Shown here piece after piece: positions 10,558 through 22,593 of a stretch of 64,000 bases of DNA. Positions within the stretch are counted from its first letter, which is position 1; every line of letters starts with the position of its first letter. The notes beneath the pieces are model-generated. The model was not told the origin of the DNA and did not search any database. It worked only from the letters and a program-made list of their open reading frames with translations. Made by a program: the position numbers and the translations under genes. This DNA is from Cycas panzhihuaensis (Eukaryota; Cycadophyta): assembly GCA_023213395.1 (NCBI GenBank), contig CM041465.1:45763741-45827740 (forward strand), written 5' to 3'.

Positions 10558-11610
10558 TGATCCAAGAGGATCTACCATATGTTTACAGGATGTGGAAAAT
10601 GCTAGGCATTGGCATAACTAAAAGAGATATGGCCAAATGGTATCAAAATTCTATGAAATTTTGTTTAAAGGGATAAGACACATCCCACTATATGTGTACA
10701 AAAGGTGGGGTTCAAAAAATATCATTTGATTAGAGTTCAAGCCTTGTCTTTGCATAAAATTTAATCCCACAATAGCGAGAAAAAATAGAAAATATATATT
10801 ATTCTTATATGAATAGAAACATGGCCAAATGACATCCAAATAAGCTAAAATTTTGAGGAAGCGGAGGAGACATGTGTTCCTATATGTGCAGCAAATTTAA
10901 TCTAAATTGGAGTCCGTTAAGGTTAGTTACAAGCTGCAAGTTTTAAGAATTGCATGAAGGCCACTTGGACAGTAGAAAAACAGCAAATACATATTATTAT
11001 TAAATGAATAAAAATGCAGTCAAATGACATCCAAATGAGCTAAAAATTTGAGTAAGCTGAGGGGACATGTATTCCTATATGTGTACCAAATTTGAGCTAA
11101 ATGAGAGTACGTTAAGATCTGTTACAAGCTAAAACATTTTAAGAATTGTATGAAGGCCACTTGGACAACATGCATTCTGGTGGTTAGTGGTTATACTTGC
11201 ATGATTGCCACTTATTAAACATGCAATTCAGGTTTCTTTCTATAAATTGAGCCCTTATACAGGTTGGAGAGGTGGTTCTTGGAGACTTGACTTGGGAAGC
11301 ATCCTTGGAGAGGCATTTGGAGGGTTGGAGTCCCCCTTATGGTATAATTGTAACATTTATTCCTTGTAATTTTACCATTCTTTTGCTAGTTGATTTCTCC
11401 ACCATTAAATGGAGATTTTCATGGTTTAATAAAAGTATTATTCCTCATACTTTTGGATAAATTCTAAGAATAAATTATTTGGTGTAGAATTTTCCTTTCA
11501 TGGGCTCATTGTTGTTTTGATGTTATTGAGATTTCTACACTAACTCCCAGGATCTCAAGGAGAAAAGGTTGATAATTGACTTCTTCACCAACTAAGCTCT
11601 TTTGGGATCA
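10558..11610 (+). repeat. 3' LTR of gypsy H
   Basis: 1,053 bp, starting TGATCC and ending GGATCA, co-linear with 4880-5933. It carries the same triple ~194-bp array and TATAAAT motif. Confidence 0.95.
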
Positions 11611-11615
11611 CTAAC
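11611..11615. repeat. Right target-site duplication of H (CTAAC)
   Basis: Perfect copy of the five bases at 4875-4879. Confidence 0.95.
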
Positions 11616-13430
11616 ATAAGGGCAATGACAACAATAGAAGATCAAAGACCTTTCTCTTTAGTAGGGGAGTTTCTTTTTAATAAAACAATATGAAATTATG
11701 TATTTACAAATGAAGTATTAGCAAGATCTGCATGGACTAAGCCACTTAAAGAACTAAAACATGAAGGGAAAAATTCAATGATGGTTTAAGTCAATCAAGG
11801 TGAGCTAACCAACCCTACTAAATTACTCATCCACTAACCCAAAGAATCATTGAACATAAGGGCTAGGAAGAGGATACAAAATCAAAGAACTGATCAAATA
11901 GACCAACCTTACTAAATCATCCCACTAGCCATTTGATTTTAAAATAAGGAAGGAAAAAAGTGAAATGAAGGTAATTGGCAATGTGTAGGGATTTTTTAGC
12001 AGTGTTTAGGGGTGCCAATCTTAGTAAATAACCTAAAACACATTAACATGTTAATAGACTATCCCTAATTAAGTAAATACACTGCTACTGAAACCAAACA
12101 TTCATCCCTCTTGATTCAATAACTAGTTGAACTAAATTGCCAAACTAATAAAATGAATGGAGATCATAGTAGCTTAAAACAAAAAGGAAATAAACTAAAT
12201 ATCATATTCAACACCATAGATACAAGATGAATGGAGAACCATAGTAGCTCATAACAAAAAGAAAATAGATTAAACAACATATTAAACATCAAATTAGAGG
12301 ATATATTTATTCATTAATCAATTGCTAAAGTAATTTTTACAAATGCTCAATGAATCACTATATTTGAATTATATCAAATGTGTTATACACAAACATTAAC
12401 CAAGGCTAAATGAGATTTGCAATACATCAAGATATATAAAGAGGACCTATTTACAAGGAATTTCAAGAGAAAATATGCCTTGAAACCTTAAAGACAAACC
12501 AACAATCTTTTAAGGATAGTGAGTTCATAATGAAATTTAGGAGTAATGCTACTCACAAATCATTAAGACAAACTAACAATCTCTTAGGAAGATAGTAATC
12601 AACACTTCATAGTCTCCACCAATTTAGTATTTCCATCATTGTTTGGTTTCTTCTCTTGGCCCTAAATTTATGGTTGGGTCTATCTTGATGATGTATGGAC
12701 CTAAAATGATAATTATATCATTAAAGTCTAAAGAATATTAAAAGCAAACAACATGAAAGAAAAATAAGAAGGCTCAAGGTACAAGAGAAGGGTAAGTTAA
12801 TCTAAACTATAAAATTCTTTTTTCTCTTAGTTCTTTCATCTTTCATACTTGTACATCTTCTAGTCCCATGACCATTTACATCTCTAGGTATGCTATCATT
12901 AAAAGGCTTCTTGTATTTGTTCATAGAAACAACCATAATCATGCAAGATGTATACAATCCTCTCCTATTTTAGGTTTAAAATGGACAAGGCCTAGGCCCC
13001 ACTTCATGGCCTAGTTAGAATATATAGTCTATTTTTCTAACAATTTTTTTCCCATATGGTATTTATTCTTCATATATTGTCTAATCTTAGGGAATTGATT
13101 AAGCACCATTAGCTAATTCTATCCTCTAAGGTTTGAAGATATCATTCTCTTGTGTAGTATATTAACTAGTTCTCTTTCATGTTATAATGTCTTTCAAAGA
13201 GTATCAAAATATATTGCCATTATCAAAATTGAGTAAGTCTCTAGGTAATACCTTCAACAAACTTACTCACTACCCTAGGACTTGCTTAAAGTTGGACCTC
13301 CTTACCAGGATTCATGCTAACATGAGTGCATAGATATATAAATTAAAAAGTGTAGATCCAAATTATGGCTAATAATAGCCCTGCCAATCATGCAATAAGA
13401 TTGTATAGTGTGTAACCCCTTTTTTAATCT
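11616..13430. other. No recognisable gene; old sequence right of H
   Basis: AT-rich, with a partial repeat of about 95 bp near 12,140-12,260 (AATGGAGATCATAGTAGC-like and AATGGAGAACCATAGTAGC-like lines). It was joined to the sequence left of H before H inserted. No RNA gene or LTR border is visible. Confidence 0.5.
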
Positions 13431-16060
13431 CTTTCACCATCATTCTTAATATTTTCTTTAGGCTAAGCAATTTTCCACTCAAACATCCTTCTCCCTAGTT
13501 GCTCATACTCTCTCATGGCTTCTTGTGATTTGACCATGTCTAATGGAGCATTAAACTACTATATGCCAATGATCTATATATAAGTGTGGCCTCACCCCCT
13601 TGCCATTTATTATGATTTTACCTAATTTAATGTCACTTGTCTCTTAATTAATGGCATGCGAGGGATTTTACTTTCTACTTACCTCCCACAAGGGTAATGA
13701 TGAGAAAACGTAGAGGAAACAGTATCTCATAAGATCAATATTTATAGAACTATAATCATTGCATATACAAGTTTAATGTGACATTTATTATCGATCACTT
13801 TGCCATTTAATATGTTGATGCTCTTAATGTGTTTGAATAATTGGCAATGACCTAGAACTATTACCACGTGGTCATTCCTCTATACATTATTCTATATCTA
13901 TCCCCTTTTAATACACCTTTGTGCTTTACTTTATTCATATCGTTTCCACCCACCCCCCCAATTGCTTGACGAACTACCAATCTTCTCTATCATCTCCTTA
14001 TATAATATTGGAATTAATTATAATGTGGCTAATTTAATACTTCTGTCCAACTTTTAGACCTCTTCCTCCCATGGGGGAAGCTTCTCTCATTCCTTAAGGG
14101 CAATGGACCATAGATTTGCATGTTGTAAGGTCCAATTAGTCTTAAATTTGAAAGTGAATTACTCCATTGTATCTTCAACCACCTACTTTATGTTTTTTAT
14201 GAATTAGCCTCAATCTATAATTTTTCTTCTTCCAAAGAAAATGGATCAAGCCCATCTATCAAGCATTGCATCTCAACTATTATTAGCTCTACTACCCCCT
14301 AAATTTCCCTTATACTAGTAGTAACAACTTTGGCCTAGTCCATATTTATATCTAATATACATTGCCATCTAGTTATGAAAGTGTCACCTCCTTAGCCTTC
14401 ATGGCAACTACATGTTTTTAAAGAGCACCAAGCTTACCATATTCTTATGGCTCCTACTTATAGGGTATCTACACTATTACACAGACATGCTTTAATCTCT
14501 AAATTCTTTTTTTTTTTAATATAAATAACCTTCTCATGAAATGCCAAAGATATAAGATTAAGGCTTTGCTTTTATTTTTTGACTTATCCATTAGCAAGTC
14601 AATTGCTTGTAAGGCTTTACCTCCATTTACCACCTTAATTTTTAATTTTTCTAATTCTTATGTAGATACATCTAGTTAATTTTTAGTGTTAAGGTTAGGG
14701 CTCTCTACTTTGGTTGATATATTTTCTTGTGTAAAGCTTAGATTTTCAGCCCATAAGGCTTTATATTCTTACATGATTTATTCTAATTAAGCCTATAGAG
14801 ATATCACCTTGTCTTAGACTATTTGGCCCATGGCCAAATGCAAACTAACTACCTATATTATTATGTCCTCCTTAATAGATATTAAACTTATTTTAATCTA
14901 CTTCTTTCTCTTCATAATAACTTTTGGGAGAGCTTTTATGTCCCTACTCTATTAATAAAATATTTCTTCTATTATATGATCATAGGATAACAATTGGGCC
15001 TATTGAATAGTTAGTACTCTTATTCTCCTACATTCTTCCTCTCATGGGTCTAGGGTAGATGCCTATTACATCATTTTTTCTTCTTCAGGCATCTCCTTAT
15101 CAATGTTTTCCACTTGTATCTATTGGGCTTGGGCTTCTAGCTACTCCTCAAAGGAGGCATTGAGAAATTCTATAACCATTTCAGTCTTTGATGTATTTCC
15201 CTTTAAGGAATACTCTTTAGGGGGGATTTTACTATGATAAGGGCTTCAAACTAAATTTGTATAGGAATATGTATAGTTGTTAATTAATTTTTCTCTTATG
15301 CTTTAAAGCCTAGAGAAATTACTTTGGCTTACTAGCAATTTACAATCTCCCTAATCTCCATAATAGCCCTCTCTGGTGAGGTTGTATAGTATAGAGGCTC
15401 CTCTATAGTAGTACTCTCTAGTGGTATTAACTCTCATATGGCCTTTTCCCCAATCATATTGCTTTCCACCTAGTTAAATAGAATTATTAACTGTAAAGCT
15501 GCTAAAGCCCTTGTAGGATCAATGCCTAAATTTTTTGCCTTATCTTTTTACTAGATGATAAACAAAGTAACAGTAATTTCCCTCACCACCTCTAATCCAC
15601 ACATTATCTTCATTTTCTTGACTACCTATTGAATAACTTATACACGAGGTGATTAGGAAGGAGGAAAGATAATAGTTGTATACAATATTTGGGGGTTATT
15701 CTAGATTAATACAACTCGTTACATTGTTTGTATAACCTATGTTGGCTATTTTAAGTGGGTAAGGAACTTCTCAACCAATTGTTATGATTTTATAGCTTAA
15801 GAAGATGAGCCTTCTAGATTTTTCCTCTTCTAATCAGTAGGGCAAAAAACTAGTGATAAGCAAATATTAGTCTCATCTTCAGAGTTTCTAAGGCTCTCTA
15901 ATCCATCTAAATCATGCTTTGTATGGGCCATCTACATACTAGATAGATAATCATTCATCACCTAATCAAGGTCATGGATGGTGTTTCTCATATTATAGAC
16001 TTTCAATAGTTTGCCCATGCTTTCAATAGTTGGCCATATATTAAACTCCTATTGGCCTTT
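13431..16060 (-). pseudogene. Weak minus-strand coding relics, family unknown
   Basis: On the minus strand, short protein-like runs appear between many stops. Examples are QEAMREYEQLGRRMFEWKIA near 13,455-13,560 and VEMQCLIDGLDPFSLEEEKL near 14,220-14,285. The minus orientation agrees with the clearer relics at 16.0-17.6 kb and 2.7-4.2 kb, so all may come from one very old minus-strand element later split by H. I cannot name the family. Confidence 0.3.
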
Positions 16061-16635
16061 TTAAACATGCCTTAGATGATAAAGCATTTTCTTATTCTTT
16101 ACAAAATGCCTAATCCTTATTAATGATAGTTTTTGGCAAATTTTCATAACACATGCATATGTCAAGGGACACTTAGGTAAATATAGGCCATAGCCATGGT
16201 GTCTAAACAACCATATTATATAATAACTTGGATAGAGGTAGAAGCCTTCATACCATCTACTAGCCTTCCCTTTAATCAAATATTTGACCTCTTTATCAAA
16301 ACTCTTCTTTCTTTATAATATGTAGAAAACCATCTAATAATTTATAGAGGTGCAAGGGTTCATCTATGTGCCATACTTTAAAGAATTTAAACAGAATGGT
16401 AATGTCTTCTACTTCTTACTTCTTTTTATATTACAACAAATACAAAAATTTTCTTAAGTCTAACAATACATCCACCAAGTAGGACATATGAGGCTTTACA
16501 CTTATATGGAGGTTGTTGAGCTAAGTAACCAATGTATTCCTGAAGGAATTTTTCCTTTTGGCTTTGTGCAATAATATACACATATAGTAAGGCGAGTTTT
16601 TCATCATCATAATACCTAAAAGCTTTACCAAGCAA
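16061..16635 (-). pseudogene. Minus-strand relic of unrecognised protein, part 2
   Basis: Two frames without internal stops lie on the minus strand. One at 16,426-16,635 encodes 69 residues including KAFRYYDDEKLALLYVYIIA and YLAQQPPYKCKASYVLLGG; one at 16,061-16,279 encodes 72 residues including KASRWYEGFYLYPSYYIIW. They lie downstream, in minus orientation, of the longer relic at 17.04-17.63 kb but in other frames. They read as continuations of one decayed gene. No known domain is recognised. Confidence 0.4.
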
Positions 16636-17039
16636 TGAAAACTAGAACTAAATTCATCCTTGGAATAGTTCAAACTTCAGACCATCTTTCCTCATGTCCC
16701 ACTTTAGAGGAATAAGTTGCCAATTAGAGATTTGCACACCCAAATGCTTGTCCTTATTTATGGATTCACTAAGGTTATCAATATCGAATAAACATTCATT
16801 TATGGCAAGTTAAAAATCTTATGTAGATTATCAAAAGTAAGGTCACAAATAACCTTAGCATTTTGGGATATAGTTCTTTTTTCATCTATTCTATAGAAAG
16901 GGGCCAATGTGGATATTTACTCTAGATATAGGAATACTTTAGGAATGAAACCATATTAGCTAATCCACATCTGAATATATCACTCTTTGTATTCTTTTTA
17001 GCTTTGGATTATTCCCAATCTATAGTGATATTATGCATT

Positions 17040-17633
17040 ACAAAATCATTATGGTTAGCATTATGATAAAAGACATGAGTATTTCCCTTCTAAATTGTAG
17101 ACCTTAGGAATTCTAACATCTACCTCAATTCTACTATTTTTATTTTAGTAACTTTTCTTGAAATATTATTGTAAATAACACGCAACACACAAGGCAAGTC
17201 TTGAAGCTAAATGCCACCATATATGTTATTTGCACCTTATTAAATCTTTATTAGTCAGCCTCCATTGAATTTAATAGCCCTTGTTTGGCTTCACAAATGA
17301 GTAGTCCTTTAAGTGTATGATTTTATAATTAAGAATAAATTCACAAGGTTGAAATTCTTTGAGGATTATTTAATCATGATCAACTAATTGATCGCATGCA
17401 TGCCTCATGTTAGCCCATTGAACAATCATGCTTAACTTCATAGCTTTCACATTCATATTTCTCTATTCAAGGTTCATGCCCCTTGCTAAGGCATAGTATT
17501 CTATGAAGTATCCAAGATTATGCCATATGCCTATGAATGAATGACTTAAAATGGATTCACATGGCATGCCTTCATGGACCTTAAGTTTTGGCATAATGGT
17601 CTCTATTATGAAGCCATTAAGATGGTCACACAT
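17040..17633 (-). pseudogene. Minus-strand relic of unrecognised protein, part 1
   Basis: From an ATG at 17,633 one minus-strand frame runs about 195 codons without a frameshift, interrupted by about seven TAA/TAG codons. Most of these look like decayed CAA/CAG. The product is protein-like: PCESILSHSFIGIWHNLGYF, MIVQWANMRHACDQLVDHD, LKEFQPCEFILNYKIIHLKD, then HIWWHLASRLALCVACYL and IEVDVRIPKVYNLEGKYSC. The composition (Trp, Cys and His rich, alternating hydrophobic) argues for a real past gene. I do not recognise the family. It could be an accessory ORF of a giant retrotransposon or a host gene relic. Confidence 0.5.
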
Positions 17634-17639
17634 TTAAGT

Positions 17640-18230
17640 TCCTAAAATGGTTAGGATTAACTTTGCAATGCCTTTACTCCAGGCCCTTCTTTATACAAGT
17701 ATGTCCAAATATGAGCGTGAGTCAATGGATCTAATAGTTGATGTTGAATTCACATCTAACTCCTTCACTAAATGCTCACTTCACATAAATGTTCAATCAT
17801 AAGGCTCCCTTCCAAAGTATAAGAGATTTGGCCACATCTTCAAAGTATTGACAACTTAGATCAACTCCACTCTTTATTTATTTGTGAATACTCCCTCTTG
17901 CTTTATCTCAACATGTATTGTTTGCTCATATGACTCTAATTAACTTTGTAAGTGATTGCTTTGTAAATTTCCTCCTTTATAGATACTCCATTTCCATTTG
18001 ATTAAGTAAGCTTTACTCTTTGTGGAGCATCTTAGAAGCCCCCACTTGTCCTTAATTTCAATATCCATGATTATGTCCACTAATAATTCCTTCATAGGTC
18101 AACTTCTCCATTTTCTTGTAAAGTCTAATGCTTAATTTTTAACAAAGCATACCTTTTTATCTAATCTATTGGAATTATATGACCTCCTTTTGATAGACCT
18201 TAAGAATTTCATGTAAGATTTTGATGTCAT
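17640..18230. other. No recognisable gene
   Basis: AT-rich spacer between the minus-strand relic and the plus-strand gypsy pol remnant. No LTR ends are seen. Confidence 0.45.
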
Positions 18231-18234
18231 CATT

Positions 18235-18520
18235 AATATAGTAGCTATTATATTATTGGAAATGATGATATTATTATTGATCTTGATAGAATGAAAGTTA
18301 TCCCATAACTCCTCCTTCCTTCTAATGGATCAGGTTGATAATATTTCTTTCGTAAAGTGGATTTTCTTAGGGAGTTTATCCTAAAATTTTATAAGATTAC
18401 TTTGCTTATGAATACATTACTCAAGACTAAAGATGATTTCAAAAGGGATAAGGAGGCTTAAGAGTCCTTCACCTAAATTAAAGTGGAGGAGTTGGTCCAA
18501 CTTGAGAAAAATCAAATGGA
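18235..18520 (+). pseudogene. Gypsy RT C-terminal relic (Tat/Athila-like)
   Basis: Plus-strand fragments in changing frames read IDLDRMKVIP, then FRKVDFLREFIL, and TKDDFKRDKEA before KIKVEELVQLE-like sequence. This is the end of a gypsy reverse transcriptase (the FxGxxNFLRRFI region and the F-W/R-x-x-x-A-x-x-AF-x-x-IK region). RNase H sequence does not follow. The integrase begins within about 150 bp, so several hundred bases have been deleted. Confidence 0.55.
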
Positions 18521-18659
18521 AAATGTGTTAGTTTAGTTGTGACTATATTATAGGTCCAAAAGGAAGAAGTAGTTCATCCTAATTTAGAGATCATTTATAT
18601 ATATATAATGCATGGGAAATTACCACCTTCTATTTAGAAAAAAGAAAATTATTTAATCA

Positions 18660-19835
18660 AACTTCAAGCCATACATTATGTGTTGATTAAAGGGAAACTA
18701 TTTGGGAGGGGATATGATGGGACACTACTTAAGTGAATGAATGACCAACAAGCCTAGAAGACCCTAGAGGAATTTCATGGTAGGGTTTGTGGAGAATATT
18801 TTATAGTTAAAACCACCACTCATAAAATCCTAAGAGTAGAATTTTTCTAGCCTATTATGCTCTAAAAGGCCTTGCAAAAGGTCAAATCTTATAAGGAGTG
18901 CCAAAGATTTATTAAGAAGGAAAATTTATCAATAATGCCTTTCAAACTCATTTATTATGACATGCCTTTTGATCAATGGATCTTAGACTTTATTGGTCTA
19001 ATCAACCCAGTGCCTAGTAAAGGCCATAGGTATATCATTTCAACCATAAACTACTTCACAAGATGGGTAGAGGCAATATTGACTAAGAGGGAAACCACAT
19101 TAGTGGTTATTAAGTTCCTTCGTCAAACTATATTGATAAGATTTAGGGTGCCTTCAAGGTTTACTTTTTATAATGGTCATGCTTTTGTTTCCTTTGTAAT
19201 GGTTGAATTCTATAGAAATTATGGGATATTACTAAGTCTTACATATAATTATCACCCATGAGGCAATAGGCTAGTTGAATCTACTAATAAGAACTTGGTT
19301 AGGATTTTAAAGAGGATCATTAAGAAAACCTATAGAGATTTGCACAATAAGTTATATCAAGCTTTATGGACAAATGAGATTTTCATGAAAAGGTAATCAA
19401 CTATTCTCCTTATTTCCTTATATATGCAAAAGAGTTTATCCTACCTACTCACCTTTTCATAGAAGCCCTCCAATTGCTACAAGATAATAATGAGGTTACT
19501 CCACTTGATAAGAGGACTATATAATTTGATGGATTTGGAAGAAAAAAGAATAAAAGTCAAGATCCAACTCAAATTCAAGTAGGACAAGGAAGAAATGTGT
19601 TTTAACAAGTCTACCTCAAATCAAAAGGATTCTTAATTAAAAGATCAAGTGTTAATTTGAGACAAAATTTGATAAAAACCAAAAGCTCATAAGAAATTCA
19701 ACTTGTTATAGGTAGGGCCTTATCAAATCATCAAAGTGATAGTGCCTAATGCTTTTGGGTTAAAGGATATGGTTAGTTAACCCTTACCATTACCTATCAA
19801 TGGTCAATATTTGAAGAGGTTTTACCTCCAACACT
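18660..19835 (+). pseudogene. Gypsy integrase relic (Tat/Athila/Ogre-like)
   Basis: The zinc-binding end (LIKGKLFGRGYDGTLLK, EEFHGRVCGEYF) is followed by a 129-codon open frame at 18,872-19,261. That frame contains MPFDQWILDFIGLINPVPSK (first Asp), IISTINYFTRWVEAI and YNGHAFVS (second catalytic block, Asp degraded). After a stop at 19,261, NRLVESTNKNLVRILKRII follows, and it keeps the catalytic Glu. A GPY/F-like piece, then a terminal NGQYLKRFY, ends the domain near 19,830. The DQWxLDFIGPI signature and the NGLAESxNKNL-like segment are typical of Tat/Athila gypsy elements. Confidence 0.75.
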
Positions 19836-22238
19836 CTCTTTCATTTCAATATTTACCTTATTTTCTTTTGGTTAAATATGAAAATATGTACATGAATGCT
19901 AATTTTTGTTGTGTAGATCTATGTTTTAGATTTTCTATTCTGGAATAATAAATGGTTTTTCATAACCCATTAGGGAAAATGAAAAGTTAAGAGGCCAATA
20001 TTAACTTGATTTTGGGTCGTGTATTAATTAAATTTTGGTTTACATATGGACAAAGGAATAAAATAAAGTTGTAGCTAAGGCAAAAGATCTCTCATCTTAT
20101 TATGAGGCATGATATAAGTCTGCAACTTATATTGAACAAATTGGGCTAAGTATTACCTAATAAAATGTACTTAGAAAATCTTAAATATGAGGCATGATAT
20201 AACTCTATTTGGTGATGATCTTTACAATATGAAGATGATCCAAACAAATATTTCAATGAAGTAATATGATGTAAAACCATCTTCCTATCGGTATAATACC
20301 TTAATTATATGTGTGGGATCGAAGAGATGTTAAAGGAATAATATTGGGAAGGATGCTACTATGGATTTAATCAGTTTTTAAAGTTTATAAGTGGAAAAAT
20401 CTTACACCTTATATCTCACGAATGAGAGGAAAAAAGGATGTTCTTTTACATTACAAGATATAAGAATTAACAAAAATATTGCATCTTGTGTCTCATAAGT
20501 ATTAAGAAAAAGCTATGAGGCAACCATCATTAGAGACATGAGTTATGAGCTATGAGATAAAATGATAATCATATAGTCAAAATATAAGTTAATCTTGTTT
20601 GTTGATTCTATAATAAAGAGATTAATAAAAGGATGGAGTCAATGAGGGTGAAAGTATGAAAGTGAATTATAGCCATCAGATAGAGTCACTAATTTGATCA
20701 CAATCATTTATTTGATAATGAAGAAATGAGAAAAAAAAGATAATAAGTAAAGTCACAATAAATATGAGCTGTCTAATTAAGATTGGCCACTAAATTTGGA
20801 TCATTTGATTGATATGGGTGAGATACATGGAAAAGCTTATATCTTACATCTTTTAAATTTCCACAAATCTAGAAAATAAAAGATAAGTGAGACATGAGGA
20901 AAAGGAATAATAAGAGATCTGAGTTATCGGACGATGATGTAGGATGAGATCTAAGTTATTCGCTCATAAAGAAAGAATGAATTTGGAGTTGAAGGATCTG
21001 CAAAGAGATCATGGTCATTAGTTTAAATGGCACATGGCCATCATTTGATGATACTCATAACTGAGATGATCATATATCAGATAGATGATATTTAGAGCTT
21101 TTGAATGGAAGTAAACATTTATAAGTAAAACACCATTATTAATTTGAACAACATGTGGTATCATCATAACAACTTTGCAAGGAGATGACTCACATGAAGG
21201 GAATTTACAGATATGAAATAAAGAAGTGGTGATGAAGTGATTTGCAAGTAAGTAAATTATGAATGAATCATGATCTTTAAAAGATGAGAATACATGGAAG
21301 CATCAAGGAGCATTCACAAATAGAAAAAAATCTCATGACAAAGCATTGAGAATAAAATTTCTTGGTTGTGAGTGAGCACAGATTATTAGATCAAGATCAT
21401 ATGATAGATGTTGACCATCCATTTAAAAATAAAGCACAATAAAACTCACGCCTCATATTTTGCCTAAGGTAAAGGATAAAACGTGAGATTGTGCTAAAAA
21501 AGCACAAGTAAGAGATAAAATGATAACCATTAGATGATGACGTTGAATCAAATTTTGACCGTCCATTTGATAATGAAGTGTTAAGATAGCCAATTTGTAA
21601 ATAGATAAACCTATGTTTTATAAGGAAATATTGGTTATTAGATAGAGATATAAAAATCAAATTTGAATTATTGATTGGGGATAATCACTATTAATAAGCT
21701 TAGGTCATAAGTTGATTTGTGAGATACTCAATCTCTTTTAATTAGATCCAAAATAATTCAAGGATTACAAGAAGACGTGTAGTATTTGAGGTAATTATTA
21801 GTAGAAACCAAAAACAACATTGAGATAGTTATAACTACTCTAGAAAGCACAATGTAATTGGTAACCTTCCTAATCAAGAGAACAATTTAACTTTTAGGTC
21901 TTTTTGGCTTCTTCCTTCTTGGTTAGCTTATAAAAGGTAATCCTATGAAGGAAAGGAGTTTAGTACAACACTTGGGATAGTCTTTATATATCTAAAGTAC
22001 TTAATAGCTTCTTCTTAGATTTTGTCTATGAAATTGGGGATTTTTAAAGCTCATGGAGAAATAGGATTAAGAGGTTCTTAATCACTTTTAAAGAAGTATA
22101 ACAACCAAGATTATTGGTTGATATTTTTCTTTATAATAAAAATATATATGCATTATCATTGTCTTTATTTTCTTATAAATAAATATAGGTTTCTAGTATA
22201 TTCCTTTTAAGAGAGTACAACTTTCTTGGCTTTCTGTT
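19836..22238 (+). repeat. Probable 3' UTR and LTR of the Tat-like gypsy relic
   Basis: Directly after the integrase relic lies non-coding sequence. It holds several diverged copies of a module like CCATTAGATG..TTGACCGTCCATTTGATA (about 20,660, 20,790, 21,015, 21,400 and 21,535). A TATAAAAGG box lies near 21,930. Such gac-cgt-cca modules and a late TATA box are common in long plant gypsy LTRs. The LTR borders cannot be set because no second copy is in the window and element F interrupts the right side. Confidence 0.4.
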
Positions 22239-22243
22239 AAAAG
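22239..22243. repeat. Left target duplication of copia F (AAAAG)
   Basis: AAAAG before the 5' LTR compares with GAAAG after the 3' LTR at 29,032-29,036, four of five bases alike. This fits an old duplication with one substitution. Confidence 0.55.
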
Positions 22244-22580
22244 TGTTATTGTTAATGTTTATTTATGTCTTGTAACTTAGGTTATGAGCCTCCCCTTAAC
22301 CTTTTGTATTATATTAGATTTTAGAATGATTTAATTGTTATGTAAGTGATCAGTCATTAGGGGTTACAACTCTTACATCATATGTGTCTTATAATTAAGG
22401 ATTAAATTCCGTTTAGAATTTGTATTTATGTACATGCTATGTACTATTGAATTTTAATGAGAGATGATTTTATTTTGAGATTTTATCATTAATGTAAATC
22501 CAATTTTTATATTATTTTGATAGTGAATCTTGTAAAATTAGGTCTCTATTCCTATTAGATATAATATTTAAGAGATCACA
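22244..22580 (+). repeat. 5' LTR of copia F
   Basis: 337 bp from TGTTATTG to GATCACA, co-linear with 28,696-29,031. TG..CA ends are present. Confidence 0.9.
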
Positions 22581-22593
22581 TGGTATAAAAGCT
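22581..22593 (+). other. Degenerate primer site of F
   Basis: TGGTATAAAAGCT follows the LTR end directly. It differs from the initiator-Met site TGGTATCAGAGC at two of twelve positions. Confidence 0.75.

Larger units (their letters stand above)
4880..11610 (+). mobile_element. Full-length Ty3/gypsy element H, inactive
   Basis: The order of parts on the plus strand is: 5' LTR, initiator-Met primer site, gag with zinc knuckle, protease, reverse transcriptase, RNase H, integrase with a GPY/F-type module, a degenerate C-terminal tail, polypurine tract and 3' LTR. Integrase after reverse transcriptase defines Ty3/gypsy. The element is 6,731 bp. The LTRs differ at roughly 40-50 positions by eye, about 4 percent, so the insertion is moderately old. 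Pol is broken by at least five frame changes and several stops, and the integrase catalytic Glu is replaced. It is inserted into older sequence carrying minus-strand coding relics on both sides. Confidence 0.95.

Noticed and set aside
21397-21660. 87-codon minus-strand frame
   Set aside because: Falls within the diverged LTR-like module array; no protein motif.
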